NCBI RefSeq assembly: GCF_001761485.1
Contig: NC_090775.1
Location: forward strand, 3,107,001-3,171,000
Reading direction: 5' to 3'
DNA: 64,000 nt
Source of the DNA: Yarrowia lipolytica
Taxonomy: Eukaryota; Ascomycota; Dipodascomycetes; Dipodascales
Each line of letters starts with the position of its first letter. Position 1 is the stretch's first letter. Shown piece after piece: positions 1 to 9,548 of this stretch. The position numbers and the translations under genes are program-made. A model generated the notes under the pieces. That model saw only the letters and a program-made list of their open reading frames with translations, was not told the DNA's origin and did no database searches.

Positions 1-1256
1 CAGCTGGCTAGCACCGACTTTGATTGGCTTGAACAGGTTTGGAGTAGTCATTGTTACTTCAGGTCGGCAAAAAATGGTGTATTAAGATTGTTGCAAGGAA
101 GGACAAGCCACAGTGATACCATCTTGGGCAGTCTTGCTTCGTTGTGCAGCTCACATGTATTGCGCGGTTAGTGGGCGTTATCGGACGTTAGGTACAGTAA
201 GCAAATTACAGGAGTAAATTCAAGTGATGGCAGTCCAATGATGTGATGTAGACTTCGCTACTGGATATAATATAAGCCCATAATCCCTGCAGAAGGAGTA
301 TGAGATATGAGTTACAGTAAGTTGCTGAATCACTGTGGATCATAAGGTACAAGAACAAGTGACATAACGTTTCTAGAGCTTACCAGTGATGAGAAGATGT
401 CGCTTATGACGCTGACCGATACCCGTACTCGTAAGAGTACCTGTACACCCCCAATAGGCAGGGTAGGAGTACCAGTACGAATACCAGTACATGTACTCGT
501 ACGGTACAGGTACTTTTAGCCGTACATCTCCGCGCCAAATCTCTCAGCAACACTATAGAAAGCTGGATCAAACATACTGTAATGATGATACTGTCCTCGC
601 GGGCGACCTCATCGTCAACCCTTCTACCTCTTACGTAATAATAAATTAGCTAATAAATTAGAACGTACGAGACTACAAATGAGCTGTGCTAGAGAACCAG
701 GGTGAAGAGCCAGCTTCAGAAAATAGTGGTTACTGACAACAGCCATGTAGCTACAACTACGCAGGCAATACCTGGCACAGGTACTAAAGATAGCCTGGCA
801 AGAACCAAGGAAAGGGTATCTCTACAGTAAAGCCGGACCCATAATCACCTATGGGGTATCCTGGATGGTTATGTAAGAAAAGGAAGAGGAGAAAAACAAA
901 AACAAAGAGAGAAAAAGAAAATGAGAAGCCGGAAGGTGCAGAAGATGTAAAGACATGAATGCAGAGAAATGCAATGATGTGTACACACAAATAGAATATA
1001 ATGCAAAATAAATAAATATTTTGAGATCATGACTGTGTCACATGAGCAGGATTGAAATCAAAACTCGATCATCACAAGGAACCGCCGCTTTGAATGCGGA
1101 CGGGAGAGAGGAGCACTGCGAGGCTTGGAGTGGTAAGGCGCGGAAGGGTGGGGCGCGGAAGGCGCACACGCTGTGTGTGGAATGATGCTTCGCAAAGAGA
1201 AGCGTCTACAAAAGTAAGTGGGTCAAAACAAGGATGACATGGAAATACCGTCATGC
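1..1256. other. Intergenic, 3' flank of the NAB3-like gene
   Basis: No convincing gene. Around 420-520 there is a dense run of GTAC-centred near-palindromes (for example gtactcgtaagagtac and gtaccagtacgaatacc), and 875-930 is A/G-rich low-complexity sequence. The short ORFs here have no recognisable domain. Confidence 0.6.
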
Positions 1257-3287
1257 TCAACCCTTGAGATTCGCCAGCTGGTCCAAAATGTTCTTGACGT
1301 TCTGGCCGGGATCGGCAGAAGTGGGAACAGGAGCAGCAGGCTCATCTCGACCAGACAGAGGCTCAGACACAGGCTTGCGATTTGTGTGTTGAGCAACATA
1401 GGCTGATGGTTGAGGACGGTTGGATACAGGGCCATATGGGAGGGGGCCCGAACGGCCGCGATCGTTGTTACGATCATTGTTGCTGTTGTTGTTTCGATCA
1501 TTGCGGTTGCGTTTGGAGAAACCGTTCTTGTTGCCACCGTTGCCATTGTGGTGTCGAGGAGGCTTGGCAGGAGGTGGCGACGGGGAGGGAAACAAGTTGG
1601 GGATTGTATTTGACATGAACGGCGGCATGAATGTGCTCTGCTGGGGCTGGGGCTGGTGTTGCATGGCGGCCTGCTGCTGCAGCGCCAGAGCCACTTTTTG
1701 GAGGCTCATGGTATCAAGACGGTTCTGAAGAGCCATGAGAGTCGCCACCTGATCGTTGGACAGAGTGGGGATGCCCATGGGCATCCCCATTGGACCAACT
1801 CCAGGAAGAGCCATGCTCGCGGGATTGGGAAGACCACCAATGCCAGGGATGGCAGGCATTCCGTAGTATCCGTTGGTTGAGATGGGCTGAGGCGAGCTCA
1901 TGTGAGCAGGAACCACAGGGTGAGGCTGGAAGTTGGCCATTTTCTCACGTTTGACTCGCCCGAGGAGCTCAATGGCGACCGGAATGTCGACCATTTGGTA
2001 CTCATCGAATCGAACACCGCCATCGGGGGCTGGGTGGAATACCTGGAGGTTCACCTTGTTGGCCTGCTGGTTGATTCGCTCGACAATGATCAGACCAAAC
2101 ACCCGCTCTCGGATGAGCTGGTTGACAATGTCTGGAAGGGACTCCTTGACGGACGTCCGTGGCTGCAACCACTGGTAGTTGACAGACATGCCGTTTTGTT
2201 TGAGAGGGCGTTCTACCCGGTGGACGAAATCTCGGTCAACACGAGATTCCATCACAATTTGGACCTCGGGAATAATGTGAGGCTTCTTACGAGACAGGAG
2301 GTCTCGTCGTCGCGACCGGCCCCGGTCGCTGTTGCGGTCAAGATCGGACCCAGCCGGAGAACGGCTTCTATACCGGTCACCGTTCTTGTAGCCGGTCGGC
2401 GACACAGACCGACGGCGCTCCCGATTCTTACACTGCGGTTGGGCCACCTCGAGCTTGAGGTAAAATCCCCGCAGGTACCGGCCATTCTCGACCTTCATGG
2501 CACGCTCGCAGTCTTCGGGACAGAAGTATTGCACAAAGCCGTAAGCACGTTTGATAGAGATCTGGGCCAGCCGTCCGTATTGATTGAACAGCTTGAACAG
2601 CTCCATGGTGTCGATACGGTCGCCGGGAAGGTTGCCGATGAACATCCGCGAGCCGACAGGGAACTTGTCCCAGTTGCCCGAGGTGATGTACTCGGACTCG
2701 ACACGTCGATATTCAGAGAACTGGGATGCCTCCTCGGGGGTGAGTGGCGATTTGATTTCAGCCTCCGACACGGGCTCCGTGGGCGGCACGTCGTAACCGC
2801 CATTGGTGCCGTTGATGCCATTCGAGCCGTTCGAGCCGTTGGTGCCGTTCGAGCCGTTGGTGCCGTTGGTGGCATGTGACAGCGGCTGGAGGATGCGTTG
2901 TAGAGAGTCTGCAGCAGCAGTTTGTGTGTTATTATCGTGTTGTTGTTGGCCACTACATGCACGTAGCAAGTCGTCGAGGTTGTCAACGTTTGTGTCATTT
3001 CCGTGGCCGTTGGTGTGGCCGTTTGTGTGTGTGTGTGTGCTGGTATCTTTGTTGTCTGTGTTTGAGTCGGTGGGTTCGTACTTGGGGCTGTAGTGGTCAT
3101 CATCGTCGTCCAGCGACGACGATGATGACGTTGCTCTGTCAGCACTCATTATGGATTCTGTGGACGTCGACGTTCCCGAAGACGAGGCCGAATCCACGCC
3201 TGAACTCGAACCTGAGCCGGAAGGCGGGCGAGAGACCGAGTTTTGAGGCACATCAATCTCTGCGTTCCCTCTGTCGGAGTCGCTCAT
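1257..3287 (-). CDS. NAB3: Nab3-like RNA-binding protein (RRM, ncRNA transcription termination)
   Basis: Predicted 676-residue nuclear RNA-binding protein. One RRM lies at about 213-283, with RNP2 MFIGNL (215-220) and RNP1-like RAYGFVQYF (247-255). It is followed by an RS/RE-rich linker (about 288-335) and a conserved globular segment at about 337-445 of the kind that follows the RRM in yeast Nab3. The C-terminal part is Pro/Gln-rich and ends in the short helix-like NVKNILDQLANLKG, resembling the Nab3 tail. The N-terminus is Ser/Asp-rich with NGT/NGS repeats (about 141-163). In budding yeast Nab3 works with Nrd1 and Sen1 to terminate short non-coding transcripts. The open frame continues upstream without an ATG, so the start is placed at the first ATG (3287). 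A TATATATA run touches that ATG, which is odd and leaves the true start open. Family assignment is by remembered similarity. Confidence 0.72.
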   Translation of the reverse strand: MSDSDRGNAEIDVPQNSVSRPPSGSGSSSGVDSASSSGTSTSTESIMSADRATSSSSSLDDDDDHYSPKYEPTDSNTDNKDTSTHTHTNGHTNGHGNDTNVDNLDDLLRACSGQQQHDNNTQTAAADSLQRILQPLSHATNGTNGSNGTNGSNGSNGINGTNGGYDVPPTEPVSEAEIKSPLTPEEASQFSEYRRVESEYITSGNWDKFPVGSRMFIGNLPGDRIDTMELFKLFNQYGRLAQISIKRAYGFVQYFCPEDCERAMKVENGRYLRGFYLKLEVAQPQCKNRERRRSVSPTGYKNGDRYRSRSPAGSDLDRNSDRGRSRRRDLLSRKKPHIIPEVQIVMESRVDRDFVHRVERPLKQNGMSVNYQWLQPRTSVKESLPDIVNQLIRERVFGLIIVERINQQANKVNLQVFHPAPDGGVRFDEYQMVDIPVAIELLGRVKREKMANFQPHPVVPAHMSSPQPISTNGYYGMPAIPGIGGLPNPASMALPGVGPMGMPMGIPTLSNDQVATLMALQNRLDTMSLQKVALALQQQAAMQHQPQPQQSTFMPPFMSNTIPNLFPSPSPPPAKPPRHHNGNGGNKNGFSKRNRNDRNNNSNNDRNNDRGRSGPLPYGPVSNRPQPSAYVAQHTNRKPVSEPLSGRDEPAAPVPTSADPGQNVKNILDQLANLKG
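2803..2876 (-). repeat. 9-bp coding minisatellite (Asn-Gly-Thr/Ser units)
   Basis: Imperfect tandem 9-bp units inside the NAB3-like CDS encode a run of NGT/NGS/NGI tripeptides. It is likely unstable in length between strains. A (GT)n-like stretch encoding HTHTNGH follows at about 3024-3041. Confidence 0.75.
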
Positions 3288-4759
3288 TATATATAGGAGC
3301 AGTTGCGGGCAACAGAAAAATGTGGCAGCACAACTGGTATGTGGTGGGTTGAGTAAACAGAAACGTAACTGCGTATGGACAAGAGTACTCGAAGTGGACA
3401 GGTATACTGCGGTGGACAAATGTGTGGACAGGTGTACTGTAGTGAGAAGAAAAACGTGTGTGCGTGGACGTGGATGAGGAGGAAGAAGCGTTGTGTTCTT
3501 TTGCTTCCTTCGGTTCTTAAAAGACAAAACAGCAGCTTGGGGGGAGCACTGTGAAGGGTGCCTTGCCGATTAGAGTTACCCCCGTAAAGACTTCTTGCCT
3601 ATTACCCGGCCCAGCATCCGAAGAAACACCCAAAATGTGCAGTATTATTTAGAGTTTCATACCATGGGACCAAAAGACAGCCGAGTAAAGCGAAGGCCAA
3701 GAGAACCACATCCAAGGTAACTTTTAACAGCAATGAAAGAGATCTAAACAAATGAACTAGCTGTAACTATCTGCAAGGAATATGTTGTCTTTGGCTTACC
3801 TCTCTACCCCGTTACCAACAGCCTACAGTGCCCGTATCTACCTATACCCGCCATATTCCTCTCAAAGGCCTATTATGTTCAACGTTTCACGTTTCACTGC
3901 AGTGATCATAGCAAAGATACCTTGTTCATTACAGACCAGACCAGCATGTACTTCGGGCGGAAGTACCAAATCTACTTGTACATACTGTAGCCGATCGATC
4001 ATCAATCCTATAGCTGAGTGAGGGTTTAATAGATGGGATATACTACTTGTAGTTCAGGTGGTACAAGTCTGTTATGCAATAGGTACACTAGAGCTTTTCT
4101 CGCCGTTCTATAGACTATATACAGGTACATACGAGTAGATACGCCGTCCTCACCACTAGCTGGACGGCCCCTCCAGGCTCATGTGGCATCCTTAAAGTAG
4201 AGTATTTTTTTGCCCCCGACCTGGACCAAACCGCTTGATTGGTCCTTTCGATGCAGCCACCGTATTCGCATATATTCGCATGTAGGCTATCGCGCCGGCT
4301 CATGTCTACAGTAGGCGAAACTCGTGATACACATACGCATTCTATATACAGAAACGAGTTAAAACAGCATAAAGCAGGTCCATGGCGTCACCCACGAGGT
4401 TTAGCATCGTTTCGACTGTCGTCTGACAGAATGTGGGCTGTCAAACGAAACGTTTCTCCACAAAACCATCGAATAATGAAGAATGTAGGCCGGGATTTAG
4501 GTTGGCAACCGATAAAACCGAAAAAGTGAGAAGCATCAAAGCAAGTCTTTCTCTCCGATCCGTCATGCGTCTTACCCTTCCCCGCCGAAGCGGACTACAA
4601 GCACAGTAATAAATAAATAATTTATTGCATCCATGATTATGTAACGCACTTAGATTCCCGCCAGCGAAGTTCCACGAGAAGGTACTACATGATGAGTATG
4701 TAATCACAACTCTCACAGCCATATGGCGATTATGTAATCACCGCTCCTCACTTGCTTCA
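3288..4759. other. Intergenic between NAB3-like promoter and APC15-like 3' end
   Basis: This holds the NAB3-like promoter, including five spaced TGGAC(A) motifs between 3374 and 3470 (see separate entry). The rest is AT-rich with scattered TACTTGTA motifs. I see no gene; small ORFs near 3782-4021 and 4239-4722 lack domain or codon support. Confidence 0.55.
3374..3470 (-). promoter_or_regulatory. Array of TGGACA repeats upstream of NAB3-like gene
   Basis: On the plus strand tggaca occurs near 3376, 3394, 3412 and 3425, with tggacg near 3464. Two copies extend to GTGGACAGGT(A/G)TACTG. The spacing is irregular (about 13-20 bp for the first four). The array lies 90-180 bp upstream of the chosen ATG and could be a transcription-factor array, a Nab3/Nrd1 autoregulatory region, or a simple minisatellite. 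Function is not established. Confidence 0.4.
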
Positions 4760-5680
4760 CTACTCCAAATCCATACTCATATCGCCATCATCGTCGGAAA
4801 GAAACCGTCGCATGTGACTGCTGCTGTTGCCAATGCTGCCCAGGCTCACGTTGCCAATGCTGTCGTTGCCAACACTCACATTTCCAAGAGTCATGTTGCT
4901 GACGTTGCCACGATGCGGGTTGATGGGTGTGTTGCCAATGTTGAGTTCGCGAGTGTTGTTCGTGATACTGCTGTCAAGGGTTCCGTTGACCAGAACATCG
5001 CTTCCGTCATCATACTCCTCCTCAGCCAAGAAGTCATCCTGGTACTCTGCTTCATCGTAGTCATCGTAGTCATCGTAGTAATCAGATCCCTCCGGGACAT
5101 CATCATCCAGATCTCGCTCTTCAATACCCTGATCACCTCCTTCTCCATCACCGGACAGCACATCTTCGCTGACCTCCAGACCACTGAACTCCGTGTTTGT
5201 GTCAAGTGTGAGATGCGTTCTGCCAGTGTTGTCTGTGGGCTCTCCTCCGATTTCGAGCTCTTCTTCTACCACCAGAAATGAGCCCTCTTCCTCCTCAAAT
5301 TCGTCGAATTGAGTATCTGTCTGGTTGTTCTGTGGTGAGTCTTCCTCCTCGTCTTCGTCTTCCTCGTCCAGACATGCTTGCAGAGTCTTGGAAAACCCTG
5401 GGGGTTTCAGATATGTGTATCCGAGAGTGCGGATGTTACGCAGGTACAACTGCCGCATCTCCTCGTCACGCTCCAACGACCTTGTGGAGGCCATGAGATT
5501 GGTGTTCTCGTCTCCCCAAGGCTGATCCACTAGGGAGCTAGCGAGAAGATTGGAGCGTCCCAGGGTGTTTGCAGAGATTTGTGGCGTAGATTTCTTCGAA
5601 TTTAATGGCATGAGAGCATGTGCACGAACATATGAAGGTCTCCAGATGTCTGGATTGACTCCTAATGGTGGTAAGTTCAT
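4760..5680 (-). CDS. APC15: Apc15/Mnd2-like anaphase-promoting complex subunit
   Basis: Predicted 306 residues. The N-terminal 100 residues look like the fungal Apc15 family: a hydrophobic/proline start (MNLPPLGVNPDIW), a short helix rich in charged residues, then the block RNIRTLGYTYLKPPGFSKTLQ split at 81-101, whose KPPG..KTLQ core is characteristic. It is followed at once by an acidic stretch (DEEDEDEEED). The rest is strongly acidic and low complexity, ending in repeated GN(V/I)S motifs (about 247-287). Apc15 (Mnd2 in budding yeast) helps turn over mitotic checkpoint complexes on the APC/C ubiquitin ligase. ATG at 5678-5680 opens the frame. It is divergent to COX10 across 875 bp. The assignment rests on the short N-terminal block only; acidic tails are uninformative. 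Confidence 0.62.
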   Translation of the reverse strand: MNLPPLGVNPDIWRPSYVRAHALMPLNSKKSTPQISANTLGRSNLLASSLVDQPWGDENTNLMASTRSLERDEEMRQLYLRNIRTLGYTYLKPPGFSKTLQACLDEEDEDEEEDSPQNNQTDTQFDEFEEEEGSFLVVEEELEIGGEPTDNTGRTHLTLDTNTEFSGLEVSEDVLSGDGEGGDQGIEERDLDDDVPEGSDYYDDYDDYDEAEYQDDFLAEEEYDDGSDVLVNGTLDSSITNNTRELNIGNTPINPHRGNVSNMTLGNVSVGNDSIGNVSLGSIGNSSSHMRRFLSDDDGDMSMDLE

Positions 5681-5973
5681 GGTGTGTGTTGAGGAATTAA
5701 GAGGTTCGGTCTGGAACTAAGCTGATTCAAGTTGTCAAGTTAGCGCTGATTAAGTGTCTGTTGAAATCTGAATGAGTTTGATTAGTAAATAGTGTGATAA
5801 TGGAGTTGTGCCGTGTGTTGTGTAATGTGGTGATGTGATTGATGTTGATAAGTGTAACTACAACGACTGTTTGCAAAGCTTATTTTATGATTAAATTGTA
5901 TCCACTTTAGTTGAATGAACAAGTAGTGTGCGTGAGTGTTTACTTGACTGGGGTAGTTAGAAAGTGTATAAAA

Positions 5974-6004
<31 letters not shown>

Positions 6005-6555
6005 GGGTTCCTACTTTTAGCGCTTATATCGTTCTGTTTCACTCATACCCAACGCTGAGACACCACTTTAGCAAAGCAGCAAGTCAAGACATTGCTCAAT
6101 AATAAAAAGAATACTCAATTACTACACGGATCAGCTTCAATATTTCTACTCACCTTACCTATGGCACCTCAAATCAAAATCACCCCAAGTAAGCATCAGT
6201 CCCTCGTCTCAGGATGGTCCCACATTAGAATAGAGTGTCAGATCATTGGTCACTTGAGGATGTCAATAATCATTAGTGTTATTAGTAAGAATAAATGTTG
6301 AAAAAATGCCACAATCTAGCTGACATATTTCTAACGTCATATGACAAACGTCCGCCCTCTATATACAATACCTCTTAGTCTCCATTATCGAGCTTCGCAT
6401 CTTGCCCATATCCATATCCTCTTTGCGCCCAACCTGAAATTGGACATCAGCTGAAATCGAACGTGGAGCCGTCCACCTACATTATTCGTTTTTCTTCACC
6501 CTGCCGTCCATTGGATACCACACTACGTGCGAAACGACCTTTGCGGCCCTCCAAA
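5681..6555. promoter_or_regulatory. Divergent promoter region APC15-like / COX10
   Basis: 875 bp between two divergently oriented genes. It contains a (CT)13 tract at 5978-6004 and a TATA-like ctatatacaa at about 6359. ORFs in this region are short and unsupported. Confidence 0.55.
5978..6004. repeat. (CT)n microsatellite
   Basis: 27 bp of uninterrupted CT dinucleotides in the divergent APC15-like/COX10 promoter. Pyrimidine tracts of this kind are common in yeast promoters and may exclude nucleosomes. Confidence 0.95.
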
Positions 6556-7971
6556 ATGCTGCTATCGAACGTAGCGGTCAATCGTACGGTTGTCCACACC
6601 CAGCTCGTGTCGGGAAGCCGGTCCGCTCTTCACGCCCTGTCTCGGACATCACACTCAGTGCCAGTGACACACACCCATCAACGGAGACACATCTTTTCAC
6701 ACAAACGCCGGCTGTCGTCCTCGACCCTCGCGATCCCGTTCGCTCTCAGCAACACTAACTCCGCCACAACCGCTCCTCTTCAGTTTCTCTCAAATGTGTC
6801 TCTTTGTCGAGTTACTCCAGGAACGATCACCACTAGTGCTAAGGCTACCGCCCCCAATCTCGACAAGATGAGCGCCGAGGCGGCCACAACAGCTGCCCAG
6901 GCTTCCGCAAGTCCGGTGGAAGACTCCTTTCTGAAAAAGGCCGTTTCGTGCCAGTCGGAAACAGAAAGAGAAGCCGTCATGGCAGCCCGAGCAGCAAAAA
7001 AGGCCCTTAGAGAAACCAAAGAAACATGGTGGGCACCCTACGTTGCCCTGACTAAACCCCGGCTGACCGTTCTCGTTGTTCTCTCGGCGATGTCGTCCTA
7101 CGCACTCACTCCGGAGGCTGTTTCGCTGACTAATCTACTGTTCCTGACGGTGGGAACTGCTCTCTGTTCTGGATCTGCCAATGCTATCAACATGGGACGT
7201 GAACCCGCTTACGACTCGATGATGACTCGAACTCGAGGTCGACCCGTTGTACGTGGTGCAGTCACCCCAAACCAGGCATTCACCTTTGCTGGCATCACAG
7301 GTACCGTGGGAACCGCGGCTCTCTATTTTGGAGTCAACCCGACAGTGGCCATTCTGGGTGCGTCCAACATTGCGCTCTACGGAGGTCTATACACCACCCT
7401 CAAGCGAAAACACATTATTAACACGTGGGTGGGAGCTGTGGTTGGAGCTATCCCCCCTCTCATGGGATGGGCGGCTTCTGGAGGATCTCTTCTGCATCCC
7501 GGTGCTTGGTGTCTGGCTGGACTTTTGTACGCATGGCAGTTTCCACATTTCAACGCCCTGTCGTATAGCATCCGAGACGAGTATAAAAAGGCCGGCTACG
7601 TGATGACTGCATGGAAGAATCCCGGCCTGAACGCCCGAGTCGGTCTGCGGTACGCACTGCTCATGTTCCCTCTCTGCGTCGGACTCTCCTACTACAACGT
7701 AACCGACTGGTGGTTTGTTCTAGACTCGTCGGTGCTGAACGCATGGATGGCATGGTGGGCTTTCAAGTTCTGGCAACAGGAGAACGTCAACATTGCCCTG
7801 GCTGCTGCAGGAAAGCAGTACTCACAAAACCCATTTGCCCGGAAACTGTTCTGGGGCTCAGTCGTGCATCTTCCCGGTGTGTTGCTGCTGGCCATGATCC
7901 ATAAGAAGGGCCAGTGGGATTGGTTGTTTGGACCCTCCGAGGATGAGAAGAAAAAGACTCTCAGCAGCTAA
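6556..7971 (+). CDS. COX10: Protoheme IX farnesyltransferase, mitochondrial (heme O synthase)
   Basis: 471 residues. It transfers a farnesyl group from farnesyl diphosphate to the heme B vinyl group to make heme O, the first step to heme A for cytochrome c oxidase, in the mitochondrial inner membrane. About 150 N-terminal residues are Ser/Thr/Arg-rich and fit a mitochondrial presequence plus linker. The UbiA-type core begins near residue 155 with W..YVALTKPRLTVLVV. The prenyl-diphosphate/Mg-binding motif N-x3-D is seen as NAINMGREPAYDSMMTRTRGR starting at N209, with several membrane segments after it. The frame is open upstream to a GTG at 6463, but the first ATG is at 6556 in good context (CCAAAATG). 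The stop is TAA at 7969. It is convergent with the glutaryl-CoA dehydrogenase gene. Length and motifs are normal for Cox10. Confidence 0.95.
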   Translation: MLLSNVAVNRTVVHTQLVSGSRSALHALSRTSHSVPVTHTHQRRHIFSHKRRLSSSTLAIPFALSNTNSATTAPLQFLSNVSLCRVTPGTITTSAKATAPNLDKMSAEAATTAAQASASPVEDSFLKKAVSCQSETEREAVMAARAAKKALRETKETWWAPYVALTKPRLTVLVVLSAMSSYALTPEAVSLTNLLFLTVGTALCSGSANAINMGREPAYDSMMTRTRGRPVVRGAVTPNQAFTFAGITGTVGTAALYFGVNPTVAILGASNIALYGGLYTTLKRKHIINTWVGAVVGAIPPLMGWAASGGSLLHPGAWCLAGLLYAWQFPHFNALSYSIRDEYKKAGYVMTAWKNPGLNARVGLRYALLMFPLCVGLSYYNVTDWWFVLDSSVLNAWMAWWAFKFWQQENVNIALAAAGKQYSQNPFARKLFWGSVVHLPGVLLLAMIHKKGQWDWLFGPSEDEKKKTLSS

Positions 7972-8294
7972 TGTAAATATGTATATAGGTCGATAAGACA
8001 GGTTCTGATTAGGGAGAGAAGGTGTATTAGCGGAGAGTCGTGATACAGTAGCTGGAGATGATATTGTAATCACATGCTCCGATATCTGATGGTTTATAAT
8101 TACAGTCAAAGATATCAAAACAATCATTCAAATAATTCATTGGTCCGCTTGAATGTGTCATCTTCTCTACAATAGTAACTTTGGCAGAATATTGTTGCTT
8201 CTACATTGAGTATTTGCTTCACCGCCCTTATTCATTCCATAACGTCATTATAATTATATGCACTTTTTCTCCGTTCAATCTTTTTGCTAATCCC
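7972..8294. other. Convergent 3' intergenic COX10 / glutaryl-CoA dehydrogenase
   Basis: 323 bp of AT-rich sequence separating two convergent stop codons. It should hold both 3' UTRs and polyadenylation sites. No gene seen. Confidence 0.7.
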
Positions 8295-9548
8295 TTAAGC
8301 AAAAGCCTGGACGCCGGTCATGGCTCTTCCCAGGATGAGAGCATGGATATCAGACTGGCCCTCATAGGTCTGGACAACCCACAGGTTGGCGGCAATTCGG
8401 CCAATGTGGTACTCGTCAGAGGCAGCGTTACCGCCAAAGATCTCCATCAGGTTTCGAGCGCCAGCGAGGGCTCGGTCACAGTTCTGTCTCTTAATCATGG
8501 AGATGAGCTCGGGAGGACAATTGCCGGCATCCTTGAGCCGGCCGACCTGAATGGCAGCGACCTGTCCGTAGGTGGCATCGGTCAGAGCGTCAGCGAGCTT
8601 CTTCTGGATGAGCTGGTACTTGGCCAGAGGCTGGCCCTTAAACTGCTTTCGGTCCAGAGAGTACTCTCGAGCGAGCTTGATGGACTCGGACAGAGCGCCC
8701 ATGGTTCCCCAGGCGATACCGTATCGGGCAGAGTTGAGGCAGGTGAAGGGGCCCTTGAGACCGGTCACCTCGGGGAACATGTTCTCCACAGGGATCTCAA
8801 CGTCGTCCATCTGGATCATACCGGTGATGGAGGCTCGCAGAGCGGTCTTGTTCTTGATGGCGGGAGTAGCGAGGCCGGAGGCGACCTGAGATCGCTCGAC
8901 AAGGAAGCCTCGGATCTTACCGTCCAACTTGGCCCACACAACCATGAGATCGGCAATAGGAGAGTTAGTGATCCAGTTCTTGGCTCCATTGAGCACAATG
9001 ACGCCCTTCTTAGTAGGGTGCATCTTGGCGACGGTCTCCATGGATCCAGGGTCGGAACCGTGGTTAGGCTCGGTGAGACCGAAGCAGCCGATCATCTCGC
9101 CGGAGGCCAATTTGGGCAGGAACCGGTCCTTCTGCTCCTGGGATCCAAACTGTTCAATGGGGTGCATGACCAGCGACGACTGCACAGACATGGCAGATCG
9201 GTAGCCGGAGTCGACCCTCTCGACCTCTCGGGCCACGAGACCGTAAGCGACAGAAGACATGCCGGGGCATCCGTGGCTCTTGACGGTTGTTCCGAGCAGA
9301 CCAACCTCACCCATCTGCTTCATGATGCTTCGGGGGAACTCCTCGGTTCGGTAGCCCTCAAGTACCTTGGGGTAGAGCTCTGTCTGGCAGAAGTCTCGAG
9401 CAGCCTCAGCCACGGCAATCTCGTCCTCGGTGAGAAGAGAGTCCAGCTGGAAGGGATCCTGCCAGTCCATGGCGGCTGTGGATCGGTTGACGGAGGAGGT
9501 AGCAAAGCCTCGGGCAGCAGGTGCCAAACGGGAGATTCTGGTAAGCAT
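8295..9548 (-). CDS. Glutaryl-CoA dehydrogenase, mitochondrial
   Basis: 417 residues of the acyl-CoA dehydrogenase family. It oxidises and decarboxylates glutaryl-CoA to crotonyl-CoA with FAD in lysine and tryptophan breakdown. The closest remembered match is human GCDH: shared blocks include DSGYRSAMSVQSSLVMHPI, GCFGLTEPNHGSDPGSMET, NSARYGIAWGTMGA and EGQSDIHALILGR. The catalytic base is the Glu of YEG (E396). The N-terminus (MLTRISRLAPAARGFATSS) is a typical mitochondrial presequence with a likely cleavage near RGF-AT. The start is the ATG at 9548; the frame extends upstream only to a non-ATG codon. A TATA element on the minus strand (about 9613-9620) lies roughly 65-70 bp upstream. There is no peroxisomal SKL-type tail. 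Highly confident. Confidence 0.95.
   Translation of the reverse strand: MLTRISRLAPAARGFATSSVNRSTAAMDWQDPFQLDSLLTEDEIAVAEAARDFCQTELYPKVLEGYRTEEFPRSIMKQMGEVGLLGTTVKSHGCPGMSSVAYGLVAREVERVDSGYRSAMSVQSSLVMHPIEQFGSQEQKDRFLPKLASGEMIGCFGLTEPNHGSDPGSMETVAKMHPTKKGVIVLNGAKNWITNSPIADLMVVWAKLDGKIRGFLVERSQVASGLATPAIKNKTALRASITGMIQMDDVEIPVENMFPEVTGLKGPFTCLNSARYGIAWGTMGALSESIKLAREYSLDRKQFKGQPLAKYQLIQKKLADALTDATYGQVAAIQVGRLKDAGNCPPELISMIKRQNCDRALAGARNLMEIFGGNAASDEYHIGRIAANLWVVQTYEGQSDIHALILGRAMTGVQAFA

Noticed and set aside
1902-2879. 325-residue plus-strand ORF
   Set aside because: Antisense shadow of the NAB3-like gene, repetitive AVRAVGAV composition from the minisatellite.
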